DNA of 24,040 nt from Candidatus Hydrogenedentes bacterium CG07_land_8_20_14_0_80_42_17 (GTDB taxonomy: Bacteria > UBA8481). Below are positions 7,714-14,271 of this stretch, one piece after another. The stretch spans positions 1 to 24,040 of the forward strand of contig PEWQ01000095.1 of the NCBI GenBank assembly GCA_002780065.1, read 5' to 3'. The translations under genes were made by a program, and so were the position numbers. Numbering within the stretch: the stretch's first letter is position 1; every line of letters begins with the position of its first letter. The notes beneath the pieces are model-generated. The model was not told where the DNA came from and made no database searches. It saw only the letters and a list, made by a program, of their open reading frames with translations.

Positions 7714-7893
7714 TCATCGAAGATAGAAGAACCAGAAGACTGCACCCGCTGCGGCGGCAGATAGGAGGACAAAACCGTAAAAAATAAATTTGAAGAACGT
7801 GATAACACCTTTGATAAAAAGCCTCGTGATTGCATAAAGAAAAATAACAGCAAGAATAATGCCGCCTGAGGCAATGAGCTTTTCAGTCATCAT
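7714..7893 (-). CDS. Small two-helix membrane protein, 59 residues
   Basis: A short open frame, ATG 7893-7891 to TGA 7716-7714. The protein begins MMTEKLIASGGIILAVIFLY, then AITRLFIKGVITFFK and ends FIFYGFVLLSAAAAGAVFWF before FYLR. It has two strongly hydrophobic segments (about 9-22 and 37-56) separated by a basic loop (R24, K28, K35), a credible membrane hairpin. It lies between the DUF1015 gene (49 bases upstream) and the LolA-like gene (stop and next ATG separated by one base) in the same direction, which fits an operon. No strong ribosome binding site is visible; a second ATG follows immediately. Function unknown; I recognise no family. Confidence 0.7.
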   Translation of the reverse strand: MMTEKLIASGGIILAVIFLYAITRLFIKGVITFFKFIFYGFVLLSAAAAGAVFWFFYLR

Positions 7894-7942
7894 GAACCGT
7901 CGATACTGAAAATAGCTGACCGGAAAAGTTGTTTGCTGACAT

Positions 7943-9319
7943 TTACTTCTTCAATTTATTTTTGCCGCTTGAAGAGAACAAATTGTCTTCTACAAGTGTA
8001 TTGGGGGCTATTCGAGCTAGTATTGGACCTACAAGAGGCTTTGGCGTCAGATAGATACATTTTGACGAAATAGTTTCTCCTGACTCCGCAATCTCGATGA
8101 TATGTTCAGGAAGAGGATCATTGAGTAGAAACGTTGCATCTGCAAATCCTTCATCGACAAGTGAGACTGCTCTCTGCGGTGAAATTGACATCGAAAACTT
8201 TTCTAGATTTTCAGGCTTGTTCCATCCGATTCCAAGAATTCCGTCGAATACGATTGAATTGAGTACGCAGTAATCCAGCCTCTTCCATCTCCGCGACTTT
8301 TTTACATTCGACAGCCGCTCATAGCTCTCGGCATTTTTTAAGTACATTGCATAATACGCCTTGTCGCCGACATATAGTCCGTAGGTGTGATTTAGTTTTC
8401 CAACGTATTCTATTTCATCGAGAAGGTTAATAAGTTCTGCATCTTTGGAGCCTGGCTTCAAAAATTTATATCTCTCTATTTCAAAAAAATCTTCCAGTTT
8501 TATCAGAAGATTTTGACCGTCAATTCCGGGTGCTATTCCCGATTTCAATGACCAGTGCCGCGCCTTGAAAGAAAACTGCGAATGTTCAATATCGATCATC
8601 CAAGCAAAAATAAAGTTTGTGGAATCGAATTGCGAAATATTTTTATTTTCTTTTTTAATTTTATTGCTGTGCTTCACAGCGGCAAGATACCGCCCTGTTC
8701 CATCTAAGAGCGTCATCTTCTTTTTTGAAAGAAGCGGTTCTATAGCTTCATTGCGCGGAACCTTCCATATCGTATTTGAAGAACCGGCAGGATATTCGAA
8801 TTCATAGATAGGCTTGTTTTTTCTAATGCGAGCGATTGTGTCGTCGATAATTTCAGCGCTTTGCTCATCCGTTCTATAACCGATAGTGATTGGAGCAGTT
8901 TGGATTTGAAGCGATTCAAGCTGTTGCAATCGGTCATTTACAATCGCATCGTCGGTGAACTCGAAGATATCAGGTTTGTTAGGAGTGTTTAGCTCGAGCA
9001 TACCCATGAATCCTGTGACTGTTTTGCCGTCGCAAACTATTTCGAGAAGATAATAAGTCGAATCGACGATTGAAATAATTTTTTCTTTCAAAAAATTATC
9101 AAGAGTATTTTTTGCGCGGACATCCAGATCATCGTCAAATTTTTCGCCCGGCAATTCTCTAGAACTTTCAAATCTAACGAAGTTATTTATACTTTTAGAT
9201 GCGCGTTCCTGTCTCAATGCAAGATGCAGATCGTCGAACGGCGGAGTTACGATATTGGAAATTTCGTCAACTTTTTTTGGTAAAGACACGTATGATGTTA
9301 CTGGTAAAAATCTTGGCAT
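7943..9319 (-). CDS. DUF1015-family protein with altered DGHHR motif
   Basis: A 458-residue protein of the uncharacterised DUF1015 family. Supporting signs: the N-terminus MPRFLPVTSY..VDEISNIVTPPFDD (normally VxAPPYDV), NNFVRFE, the middle block APITIGYRTDEQSAEI (family: L.PIFGLY.D), and the C-terminal region with ISPQRAVSLVDEGFADATFLL and ECIYLTPKP-like end (family: STYFYPK). The usual signature ADGHHRYE is replaced by LDGTGRY (205-211), so both histidines are missing. The reaction of the family is not established to my knowledge; neighbours do not reveal it. It is the first gene of a reverse operon and has a promoter with leaderless geometry directly before ATG 9319. Base composition is like that of its neighbours. 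Confidence 0.78.
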   Translation of the reverse strand: MPRFLPVTSYVSLPKKVDEISNIVTPPFDDLHLALRQERASKSINNFVRFESSRELPGEKFDDDLDVRAKNTLDNFLKEKIISIVDSTYYLLEIVCDGKTVTGFMGMLELNTPNKPDIFEFTDDAIVNDRLQQLESLQIQTAPITIGYRTDEQSAEIIDDTIARIRKNKPIYEFEYPAGSSNTIWKVPRNEAIEPLLSKKKMTLLDGTGRYLAAVKHSNKIKKENKNISQFDSTNFIFAWMIDIEHSQFSFKARHWSLKSGIAPGIDGQNLLIKLEDFFEIERYKFLKPGSKDAELINLLDEIEYVGKLNHTYGLYVGDKAYYAMYLKNAESYERLSNVKKSRRWKRLDYCVLNSIVFDGILGIGWNKPENLEKFSMSISPQRAVSLVDEGFADATFLLNDPLPEHIIEIAESGETISSKCIYLTPKPLVGPILARIAPNTLVEDNLFSSSGKNKLKK

Positions 9320-9325
9320 ACGTCT

Positions 9326-9354
9326 TTTATATCAATTGAAAACCTTATTGGCAA
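9326..9354 (-). promoter_or_regulatory. Promoter for the DUF1015 operon, leaderless geometry
   Basis: On the reverse strand: TTGCCA (9354-9349, 5/6), exactly 17 bases, TATAAA (9331-9326, 5/6), six bases, ATG 9319. The predicted start of transcription is at the ATG and no Shine-Dalgarno is present. Confidence 0.7.
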
Positions 9355-9377
9355 TAACAAGTGCAAAAATTTAAAAT

Positions 9378-9453
9378 CGGAGTCATGCAAGTCGATATGT
9401 AATACAGCCCATGAGATTCTCCGTGGTTTAAAAATGCGACTTGCACGAGTCCG
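9378..9453. repeat. Long imperfect inverted repeat in a divergent spacer
   Basis: Arms 9378-9394 (CGGAGTCATGCAAGTCG) and 9437-9453 (CGACTTGCACGAGTCCG) pair at 15 of 17 positions across a 42-base loop. It sits between the divergent DUF1015 and PEGA lipoprotein genes, upstream of the DUF1015 promoter. It may be a regulator site or a remnant of a small repeat element. Confidence 0.6.
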
Positions 9454-9558
9454 GTTAAAAATAACATTGCGAACTTTGCGAGAAAATTTTCTCTGTAAGA
9501 TTCCCTGCTTTTTCTTGCTTGACTATTATTTAATTTGGATTACTTTTATTTTACGAAA

Positions 9559-10947
9559 ATGAATAGATATATCTCAGTAATAGCGGCGCTCATCGTCGTT
9601 CAATTATTTTCGGCATGCGGCAATGAACTCGTCATTACATCTACTCCAACAGCTTCGCTTGTAAAAATAAATAGCGAAGATTATGGTCGAACTCCTTTGA
9701 CACTGAAAGATCTGAAAACCGGAGTTTATCGCGTTGAGGTTAATTCGAACGGATATGAACCTTGGAGCGCTGAAGTTGAATTAAGAAACAGTCAGTCTGT
9801 AAATGCTATCCTGAAGCAAAGTGCGCCTCCACCTATTCAACCGCCTGTTGTGACTCGTCAGATCAGTCAGACTTCATTGACGGTTTTTGCAGAACCTTCA
9901 GGCGCAATTGTGAAAGTGGATGGAAAGGAACGCGGAACCTCAAAGACGGGTGAAGGCATTTCAGTAAATTATTCGCAGATTCCGACGCTTGTCGAAGTCG
10001 CGGTTACTAAGCCCGGGTTTGAGCGTTGGATTCGGTCAGTTGCGATGGAGAGTCAGAGAGACAACAGAGTTTTTGTAAAGTTGAATCCTGCTTCTGATTG
10101 GTTTGACTATGTGACTGATGGAGAATTTCTGCGTAAGACGGTTCAGCAGGTTGTTTCAGCAACTTCGAATTTACCTACTTTGAGAAGAGCATCGTCGATT
10201 GCAGTTCTTTCAATTACGCATGCGGAGGGCTCTGATGAGCCTTTGCAGGCTCTTGTCGAGGATGCATTAATTTCAAATCTTGTGCAGGCGGGATTTACTC
10301 CGGTTGAGCGTGACGATCAGATGCTGATTCAACTTGCGCATTCGACGTCGGGTGATTCCATTCCGTATCGAGTTCTCACCGAGCACGAAAGTTTAGACGC
10401 TCCGTTTCTTTATGACGCTGAGATAGCAAATTCGAATACAGAAATTGTCCGTGAGAATTATCCGATAATCAATCGGACTCAAACGACAACTACATCGAAA
10501 GAAAATTGCGTGAGCAGTACTGAAGAAACTGTGTCAACTCGTGAGGAAGAGGGAACTAGAGCTTATCCTCAGACCTCATATCTGACAGGATATATTCCGA
10601 CAGCAGACCAATTTCTTGCATACCGAATTCTTGAGTGCGGCTTGTCAAAGACTCCGGTTATTGAAGGCGAACTTGTACCGGAGCCTATGTTGCATCGCTA
10701 TGCCAGCGTGAGAGTTCATCTCAGAGTAATAGACGCAAAGAACGGCAGAGTGACATGGGCGGGTTATTTGGTCGGCGAATCGAAGGACGAGATTCCGGAG
10801 CGCGTATCCGAGGAGCTTTCCAATCCGCCGAACAGATTAGCATCAGAGCCTTTACCTGATTCATGGCAGAGATTGAGGCATAGACCTCAAAGACATTTAA
10901 ATTCAGAAGGCATGGTCATCCCATCACCTCAAGTGCGCGACAGATAG
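9559..10947 (+). CDS. PEGA-domain lipoprotein with CsgG/FlgO-like C-terminal domain
   Basis: A 462-residue envelope lipoprotein. The start is taken at ATG 9559 because it places the signal peptide MNRYISVIAALIVVQLFSAC at the N-terminus; an ATG at 9535 adds eight residues. Cys20 is the lipidated residue, and +2 Gly is compatible with outer-membrane sorting. Two PEGA repeats follow (about 24-86 with TPTASLVKINSEDYGRTPLTL, and about 107-175 with AEPSGAIVKVDGKERG). A proline-rich hinge (PPPIQPPV) separates them. The region from about 213 (IAVLSITHAEG, ALVEDALISNLVQAGFTPVE) resembles the CsgG/FlgO/LpoB nucleotide-independent fold where SIAV starts a sheet and the E.D..M pattern follows. PEGA domains are thought to bind surface polymers; the function here is unknown. 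Confidence 0.85.
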   Translation: MNRYISVIAALIVVQLFSACGNELVITSTPTASLVKINSEDYGRTPLTLKDLKTGVYRVEVNSNGYEPWSAEVELRNSQSVNAILKQSAPPPIQPPVVTRQISQTSLTVFAEPSGAIVKVDGKERGTSKTGEGISVNYSQIPTLVEVAVTKPGFERWIRSVAMESQRDNRVFVKLNPASDWFDYVTDGEFLRKTVQQVVSATSNLPTLRRASSIAVLSITHAEGSDEPLQALVEDALISNLVQAGFTPVERDDQMLIQLAHSTSGDSIPYRVLTEHESLDAPFLYDAEIANSNTEIVRENYPIINRTQTTTTSKENCVSSTEETVSTREEEGTRAYPQTSYLTGYIPTADQFLAYRILECGLSKTPVIEGELVPEPMLHRYASVRVHLRVIDAKNGRVTWAGYLVGESKDEIPERVSEELSNPPNRLASEPLPDSWQRLRHRPQRHLNSEGMVIPSPQVRDR

Positions 10948-10970
10948 TTCGGAAGCGTGAATAGCGACGG

Positions 10971-10993
10971 CAATTCAATACGAATGGTTAGCC
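10971..10993 (+). repeat. Short dispersed repeat before purN
   Basis: A 23-base segment starting CAATTCAATACGAA and ending GGTTAGCC. A 22-base version with three differences lies at 23073-23094 before the lipoate-ligase-like gene, where it continues into a perfect palindrome. In both places a TGTGATGA or CGTGATGA start region follows within 45 bases. Confidence 0.7.
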
Positions 10994-11009
10994 TCGTGTC
11001 AATCAATGC

Positions 11010-11642
11010 GTGATGAGCGGTTTTAAGAAAAAAATCTTTGCAGTTTTTGTTTCCGGCATTGGAAGCAATCTTCAAGCAATTATTGATGCAGTAGAAAACG
11101 GCATAATTAAAGGTAAGATTGGAATAGTTGTCTCTGATAAACCGAACTGCAAAGCATTAGAATGCTCGCGGCTGGCAAATATTAAAACATTTGCTTTTGA
11201 ACCAAAAAAATTCAGCTCTCGAAAAGAGTATGAAATATTAATTGCTGATGAGTGTGAAAAAGCCGGATGTGAATTCATTGTGCTTGCCGGTTATATGCGG
11301 CTCCTTTCTCCATGGTTTGTAGCTCAATACAAAAATAGGATTATTAATATTCATCCATCTCTGCTTCCAAATTTTCCCGGCACTCATGCAATTCAAGATG
11401 CGATCGAGGCTGGGGCTAAGATGACAGGCTGTACTGTTCATTTTGTAGATGAGGGAATTGATACAGGTTCGATTATTGCTCAACGTGAAGTTGTAATCAG
11501 CAATGACGATGATTTAGATTCGTTGACGGAAAAAATTCATCTAGCCGAGCATGAACTTTATCCTAAAATTGTGAATTTGTTATGCTGTAATAAAATCGAA
11601 AAGAGGCAGCTGCAGACTTTAGCCTGTGTTCGAAAATTTTGA
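11010..11642 (+). CDS. purN: Phosphoribosylglycinamide formyltransferase
   Basis: Transfers a formyl group from 10-formyltetrahydrofolate to GAR, the third step of purine synthesis. The 210-residue length is normal. Motifs: VSGIGSNLQAII (phosphate-binding), SDKPNCKAL, AGYMRLLSPWFV, the catalytic NIHPSLLPNFPGTHA (Asn and His) and the FVDEGIDTGSIIAQ signature with the catalytic Asp. The start is either GTG 11010 or the adjoining ATG 11013; neither has a clear ribosome binding site. The gene stands alone rather than in a pur operon. Its last ten or so codons (QLQTLACVRKF) are written by a degenerate copy of a repeat (11606-11631), so the C-terminus may have been replaced, but the fold is complete before it. 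Confidence 0.95.
   Translation: MMSGFKKKIFAVFVSGIGSNLQAIIDAVENGIIKGKIGIVVSDKPNCKALECSRLANIKTFAFEPKKFSSRKEYEILIADECEKAGCEFIVLAGYMRLLSPWFVAQYKNRIINIHPSLLPNFPGTHAIQDAIEAGAKMTGCTVHFVDEGIDTGSIIAQREVVISNDDDLDSLTEKIHLAEHELYPKIVNLLCCNKIEKRQLQTLACVRKF
11606..11631 (+). repeat. Degenerate dispersed repeat forming the purN 3' end
   Basis: This 26-base segment matches 23089-23114 at about 21 of 26 positions, including the core CTTTAGCCTG. It lies in frame within purN and supplies residues AAUG-independent tail QLQTLACV, that is, the last part of the protein. Similar GCAGGCTTTAGCCTGC palindromes are widespread intergenic repeats in bacteria. Confidence 0.5.
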
Positions 11643-11682
11643 TTAGTTTGAAAAACTCCGAACGATTAAATAAAAATTTTGC

Positions 11683-11711
11683 TTGGAGTTTAGAAAAGTT
11701 TTGAATATAGT
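11683..11711 (+). promoter_or_regulatory. Promoter for rex, leaderless geometry
   Basis: TTGGAG (11683-11688), 17 bases, TATAGT (11706-11711, 5/6), six bases, ATG 11718. No Shine-Dalgarno precedes the ATG. No Rex-type operator (TTGTGA..TCACAA) is seen here. Confidence 0.6.
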
Positions 11712-11717
11712 TTTCCA

Positions 11718-12353
11718 ATGAACAAAATATCAAATGCAACAATTCGAAGATTATCGATTTATCTTCGACAACTGGAAGAAATTATAGATGAGAAGATTGA
11801 AACTGTTTCGTCTGCTGAAATTGCTAAAATGTCTGCTATCAAAGACACTCAAGTCAGAAAAGATTTAAGCTTTTTCGGTTCGTTTGGAGTGCGAGGAAGA
11901 GGTTATTCTGCCAAGGAACTTGCTGAAAAACTGAAGATAATTCTCGGATTGAATAAAGAATGGAAAGCCGTGCTGATTGGCGTCGGTTCGCTTGGAAAAG
12001 CGCTTTCAGGATACAAAGGTTTTGCAAAACACAACATTAATTTTATAGCTGTATTAGATTCCGACCCCGCGAAAATCGGAGCGCATATCGGAGACAAAGT
12101 CATAGAACGCTATTCTGCCGCGGCTCTGAAGGAGTGCTGTGAAAAATCAGGTGCGCAAATTGCTGTGATAGCTGTTCCCGCGAGTGAAGCTAAGAAAGTT
12201 TGCGAAGAGGTTATACAGGCAGGCTTCAAAGGAATCGTGAACTTTGCGCCCGTCAGATTGCATCTTCCTGAAGAGATAGCTCTTTATTCAGTCGATCTCG
12301 CAATTTCATTTGAGCACATTACCTTCAAGCTGAACCGCAATTCGGACGAGTGA
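11718..12353 (+). CDS. rex: Redox-sensing transcriptional repressor Rex
   Basis: Rex senses the NADH/NAD+ ratio and represses fermentative and respiratory genes when NADH is low. The 211-residue protein has the N-terminal winged helix (about 5-65: SNATIRRLSIYLRQLEEI, SSAEIAK, QVRKDLSFFGSFGVRGRGY), a Rossmann motif GVGSLGKAL (88-96), the VLDSDPAKIG block (112-121) and the C-terminal dimer region GIVNFAPVRLHLPEEIALYSVDL. All are standard. It follows purN by 75 bases but has its own promoter. A natural target would be genes such as the lactate/glycolate dehydrogenase, but I find no Rex operator in the window. Confidence 0.95.
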   Translation: MNKISNATIRRLSIYLRQLEEIIDEKIETVSSAEIAKMSAIKDTQVRKDLSFFGSFGVRGRGYSAKELAEKLKIILGLNKEWKAVLIGVGSLGKALSGYKGFAKHNINFIAVLDSDPAKIGAHIGDKVIERYSAAALKECCEKSGAQIAVIAVPASEAKKVCEEVIQAGFKGIVNFAPVRLHLPEEIALYSVDLAISFEHITFKLNRNSDE

Positions 12354-12379
12354 CAAATGGGGCTTAGCCTGAGCCTGAT

Positions 12380-12784
12380 ATGATCGACCCTGATGAGTAT
12401 GTAATAGTTCCGGCACTTCTTATCGGAAAGCGTGATTCTTCCGTTCAGTTCGAGGTTGTGGTTGTTGGCTTTTCCGACAATGGATTAGGTTTCAGATCTC
12501 GAGATACAAGGCTTGGGCTTTCTTCTGTTGAGTCTCTACTTCGTCAGCCATTCGAGTGCAAATTTAATGTTCAAAATTTAAATACAGATGAAATCATTGT
12601 GAGAATAATTCGAATTGAAGCATGCCGAAAAGATCCGGCTTATTTATATTTTGGCGCGGCGGATTTTTTAAAAATTTCAGATCTGGATCAGTTGATGTTT
12701 CAATCAGGAATAAAGAAATACGAAAAGAAGATTCATCCTCAGCCGATGATTGCTACTCCTCTTCCGCCTCCTACTAAGAAATGA
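12380..12784 (+). CDS. Small protein of unknown function, possibly PilZ-like
   Basis: A 134-residue soluble protein that I do not recognise with confidence. The pattern VPALLIGKRDSSVQFEVVVVGFSDNGLGFRSRD resembles the beta-barrel core of PilZ domains (a small residue-Ser-x-x-Gly-hydrophobic turn), with a later LYFGAADFL strand, but the arginine RxxxR element that binds cyclic di-GMP in PilZ is not evident. The C-terminus is rich in Pro and Lys (PQPMIATPLPPPTKK). It follows rex by 26 bases in the same direction with no separate promoter, so it is probably co-transcribed. Its last 11 bases overlap the 3' end of the convergent phosphoribosyltransferase-like gene. The upstream gap contains GGCTTAGCCTGAGCC, a trace of the GC-rich repeats seen elsewhere. 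Confidence 0.7.
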   Translation: MIDPDEYVIVPALLIGKRDSSVQFEVVVVGFSDNGLGFRSRDTRLGLSSVESLLRQPFECKFNVQNLNTDEIIVRIIRIEACRKDPAYLYFGAADFLKISDLDQLMFQSGIKKYEKKIHPQPMIATPLPPPTKK

Positions 12785-13931
12785 GGCTCTTAAGGTAATT
12801 TATTTTTTTTCTGCAAACGGGCTTAAAACTGCCTGGCTCAAGTGCAAATTTAATTCTTTCATCGCTCCAGAGCCATTTGAATCGAGAATAAAGAGTATTG
12901 CTTTCTTCAATAGTTATTCCGTCCCAGTAATTATTTTTATTAGCCATAAGAAGTTCAGGCGAGCCTTTTTTTAGTTCTGAAATATTTTCAAAATACATCT
13001 CAAGAGAAAATCGTGAGTTATATTCTTCCCAGAGTGAAAGATTTTTTTCGACTGCTATCTTCATCTGTTTCTCCCAGAAATTTAGAATGTCACGAATATG
13101 GTTGATAGGCTCAAATCCCTTTTTACCTCCGTCATAAATCACACAGCCTTCCAGAGCAGTAGGCATCTTTTCAAATTGAGAATGTTCGAACTCCGGCGCG
13201 AGCAATGCTCCAAATTTGTAATTCTTAAGTAGATCTGTGTCGGGGGAAGAGTTGTGAAGCGGAGTATTTTTATTTGCCAGAGCAAAACGTCCTTCCAGAT
13301 AAATCAGTATTGTTCGATCGTATTCAGGAAACTTATTCCTGAATATTGAATCCCATTTAGAGAGAATTTTTTCCGCTTCGATACAGCCTATTGTAATGAA
13401 AATAAAATTCTTGATAGTGATTTTATTGGATTCGAGAAAATGCATTACATATTCGATTGCATCATTCAGAGATATTCCTGACGCTACTATGTCTGCGGTA
13501 TAGATTGTTGCATTTTGAGGGATCTGAAATTTCCGATAAGAATTATCGCTGGTCTCGTATTTGCCGTTTTGAAGCACACGTTGACTTGATACGTAGGAAC
13601 TTGAGTGCCACTTGTAACCGAACGCATTGTTCAATGCTCTTCCAATTTGAAAATTCAGACTGCCTCTCAATATGTGATAGACATTGACCGTCTTTGAATC
13701 GATGCAACTTAGTCGTTCGAGTATATTCAACCCTTTAAGCGCGTTAATGATTCCGTTCGACATGAGTTTTGTGAAGTCGCAGTTAATGATTTCAGGATAG
13801 TTCATTAAATTTCTAGTATCGCGAGTAGAGACTATGTAACGCTTCAGCCTTTGCGAGAAATTTCCGCCTTCTATGGAATAGACAGAGACTGCTTCATCTT
13901 TGAATCTTCTTACTAGTTTTTCCGATTGCAT
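12774..13931 (-). CDS. Uncharacterised phosphoribosyltransferase-like protein
   Basis: A 385-residue cytoplasmic protein. Two segments look like a type I phosphoribosyltransferase: HILRGSLNFQIGRAL (86-100), comparable with the R-G-G/S-x-x loop that binds pyrophosphate, and IYTADIVASGISLNDAIEY (143-161), comparable with the PRPP signature (hydrophobics, D-D, hydrophobics, A/T-S/T-G-x-S/T). Only one acidic residue (Asp147) is present where most enzymes have two. The remaining C-terminal half (about 240-385: LLAPEFEHSQ, GCVIYDGGKKGFEPINHIRDIL, WSDERIKFALEPG) is not recognised. Substrate unknown; no obvious metabolic neighbour. It is a single-gene unit with its own promoter and converges on the 12380 gene with an 11-base overlap. 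Confidence 0.8.
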   Translation of the reverse strand: MQSEKLVRRFKDEAVSVYSIEGGNFSQRLKRYIVSTRDTRNLMNYPEIINCDFTKLMSNGIINALKGLNILERLSCIDSKTVNVYHILRGSLNFQIGRALNNAFGYKWHSSSYVSSQRVLQNGKYETSDNSYRKFQIPQNATIYTADIVASGISLNDAIEYVMHFLESNKITIKNFIFITIGCIEAEKILSKWDSIFRNKFPEYDRTILIYLEGRFALANKNTPLHNSSPDTDLLKNYKFGALLAPEFEHSQFEKMPTALEGCVIYDGGKKGFEPINHIRDILNFWEKQMKIAVEKNLSLWEEYNSRFSLEMYFENISELKKGSPELLMANKNNYWDGITIEESNTLYSRFKWLWSDERIKFALEPGSFKPVCRKKINYLKSLIS

Positions 13932-13939
13932 ATCAAAAA

Positions 13940-13968
13940 AGTTTACGCTTGAATTCGGTAGAGGTCAA
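13940..13968 (-). promoter_or_regulatory. Promoter for the phosphoribosyltransferase-like gene
   Basis: On the reverse strand: TTGACC (13968-13963, 5/6), 17 bases, TAAACT (13945-13940), eight bases, ATG 13931. No Shine-Dalgarno is present, so the transcript would have almost no leader. Confidence 0.6.
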
Positions 13969-14002
13969 AATGAAAAAGGTGCTTGAGACGCATGCCTATG
14001 CT

Positions 14003-14200
14003 GCACGTGCGGGGCGTCCATTGACGCGGGGCGTCCATTGACGCGTAGCGCACGTGCCTCCAGATGAGATGTAATATTCCATCTCGCAAAGAACGTGTGA
14101 AATAATTGAAAAATGGAAATTGGAAAAATCAAATTTCCAATTTGCACTTTCCAATTTGCACTTTCCAATTTGCAATTTCAAATATAACGAGAGACGTTAT
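14003..14200 (+). repeat. Dispersed repeat, copy B (two 17-base units plus AT-rich module)
   Basis: Order: GCACGTGC (14003-14010); two identical 17-base units GGGGCGTCCATTGACGC (14011-14027, 14028-14044); GTAGCGCACGTGCCTCC (14045-14061); a GATGAGATG link; then an AT-rich module. In the latter, AAATTGGAAA (14117-14126) and TTTCCAATTT (14134-14143) form a perfect 10-base hairpin, and a 14-base word CCAATTTGCACTTT is repeated at 14137 and 14151 with a variant at 14165. ATAACG/CGTTAT (14184-14200) is a further small hairpin at the edge. Bases 14011-14187 match the reverse complement of 23880-24040 closely. The whole 13932-14271 spacer otherwise holds only promoters. Confidence 0.9.
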
Positions 14201-14235
14201 GGAGGCTCAGGTACCTTTTCAAATCACTAATTGGG

Positions 14236-14265
14236 TTGCGCTTATTGCCTCTAAAAGAATAGAAT
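14236..14265 (+). promoter_or_regulatory. Promoter for the D-lactate/glycolate dehydrogenase, leaderless geometry
   Basis: TTGCGC (14236-14241), 18 bases, TAGAAT (14260-14265, 5/6), six bases, ATG 14272, with no Shine-Dalgarno. Confidence 0.6.
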
Positions 14266-14271
14266 TTTTAC

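Noticed and set aside
7713-7874. A 54-codon N-terminal extension of the LolA-like gene, giving a 272-residue protein.
   Set aside because: It is out of frame with a better small gene over the same bases, has no signal-peptide logic, and ATG 7712 gives a clean signal peptide directly.
9345-9467. A 40-residue reverse frame (MLFLTGLVQVAFLNHGESHG...) between divergent genes.
   Set aside because: No ribosome binding site, it includes both arms of an inverted repeat, and its stop overlaps the DUF1015 promoter. Kept only as part of a finding.
11643-11700. A terminator or Rex operator between purN and rex (AAACTCC ... GGAGTTT).
   Set aside because: The stem has a 20-base AT-rich loop and no T-run, and the sequence does not resemble TTGTGA-type Rex sites.
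13970-14040. A short forward frame MKKVLETHAYAARAGRPLTRG with GAGGT upstream, which might be the start of a gene cut by repeat copy B.
   Set aside because: Only the first dozen codons lie outside the repeat, and the GAGGTCAA is the complement of the -35 of the phosphoribosyltransferase-like promoter. Evidence is too thin.
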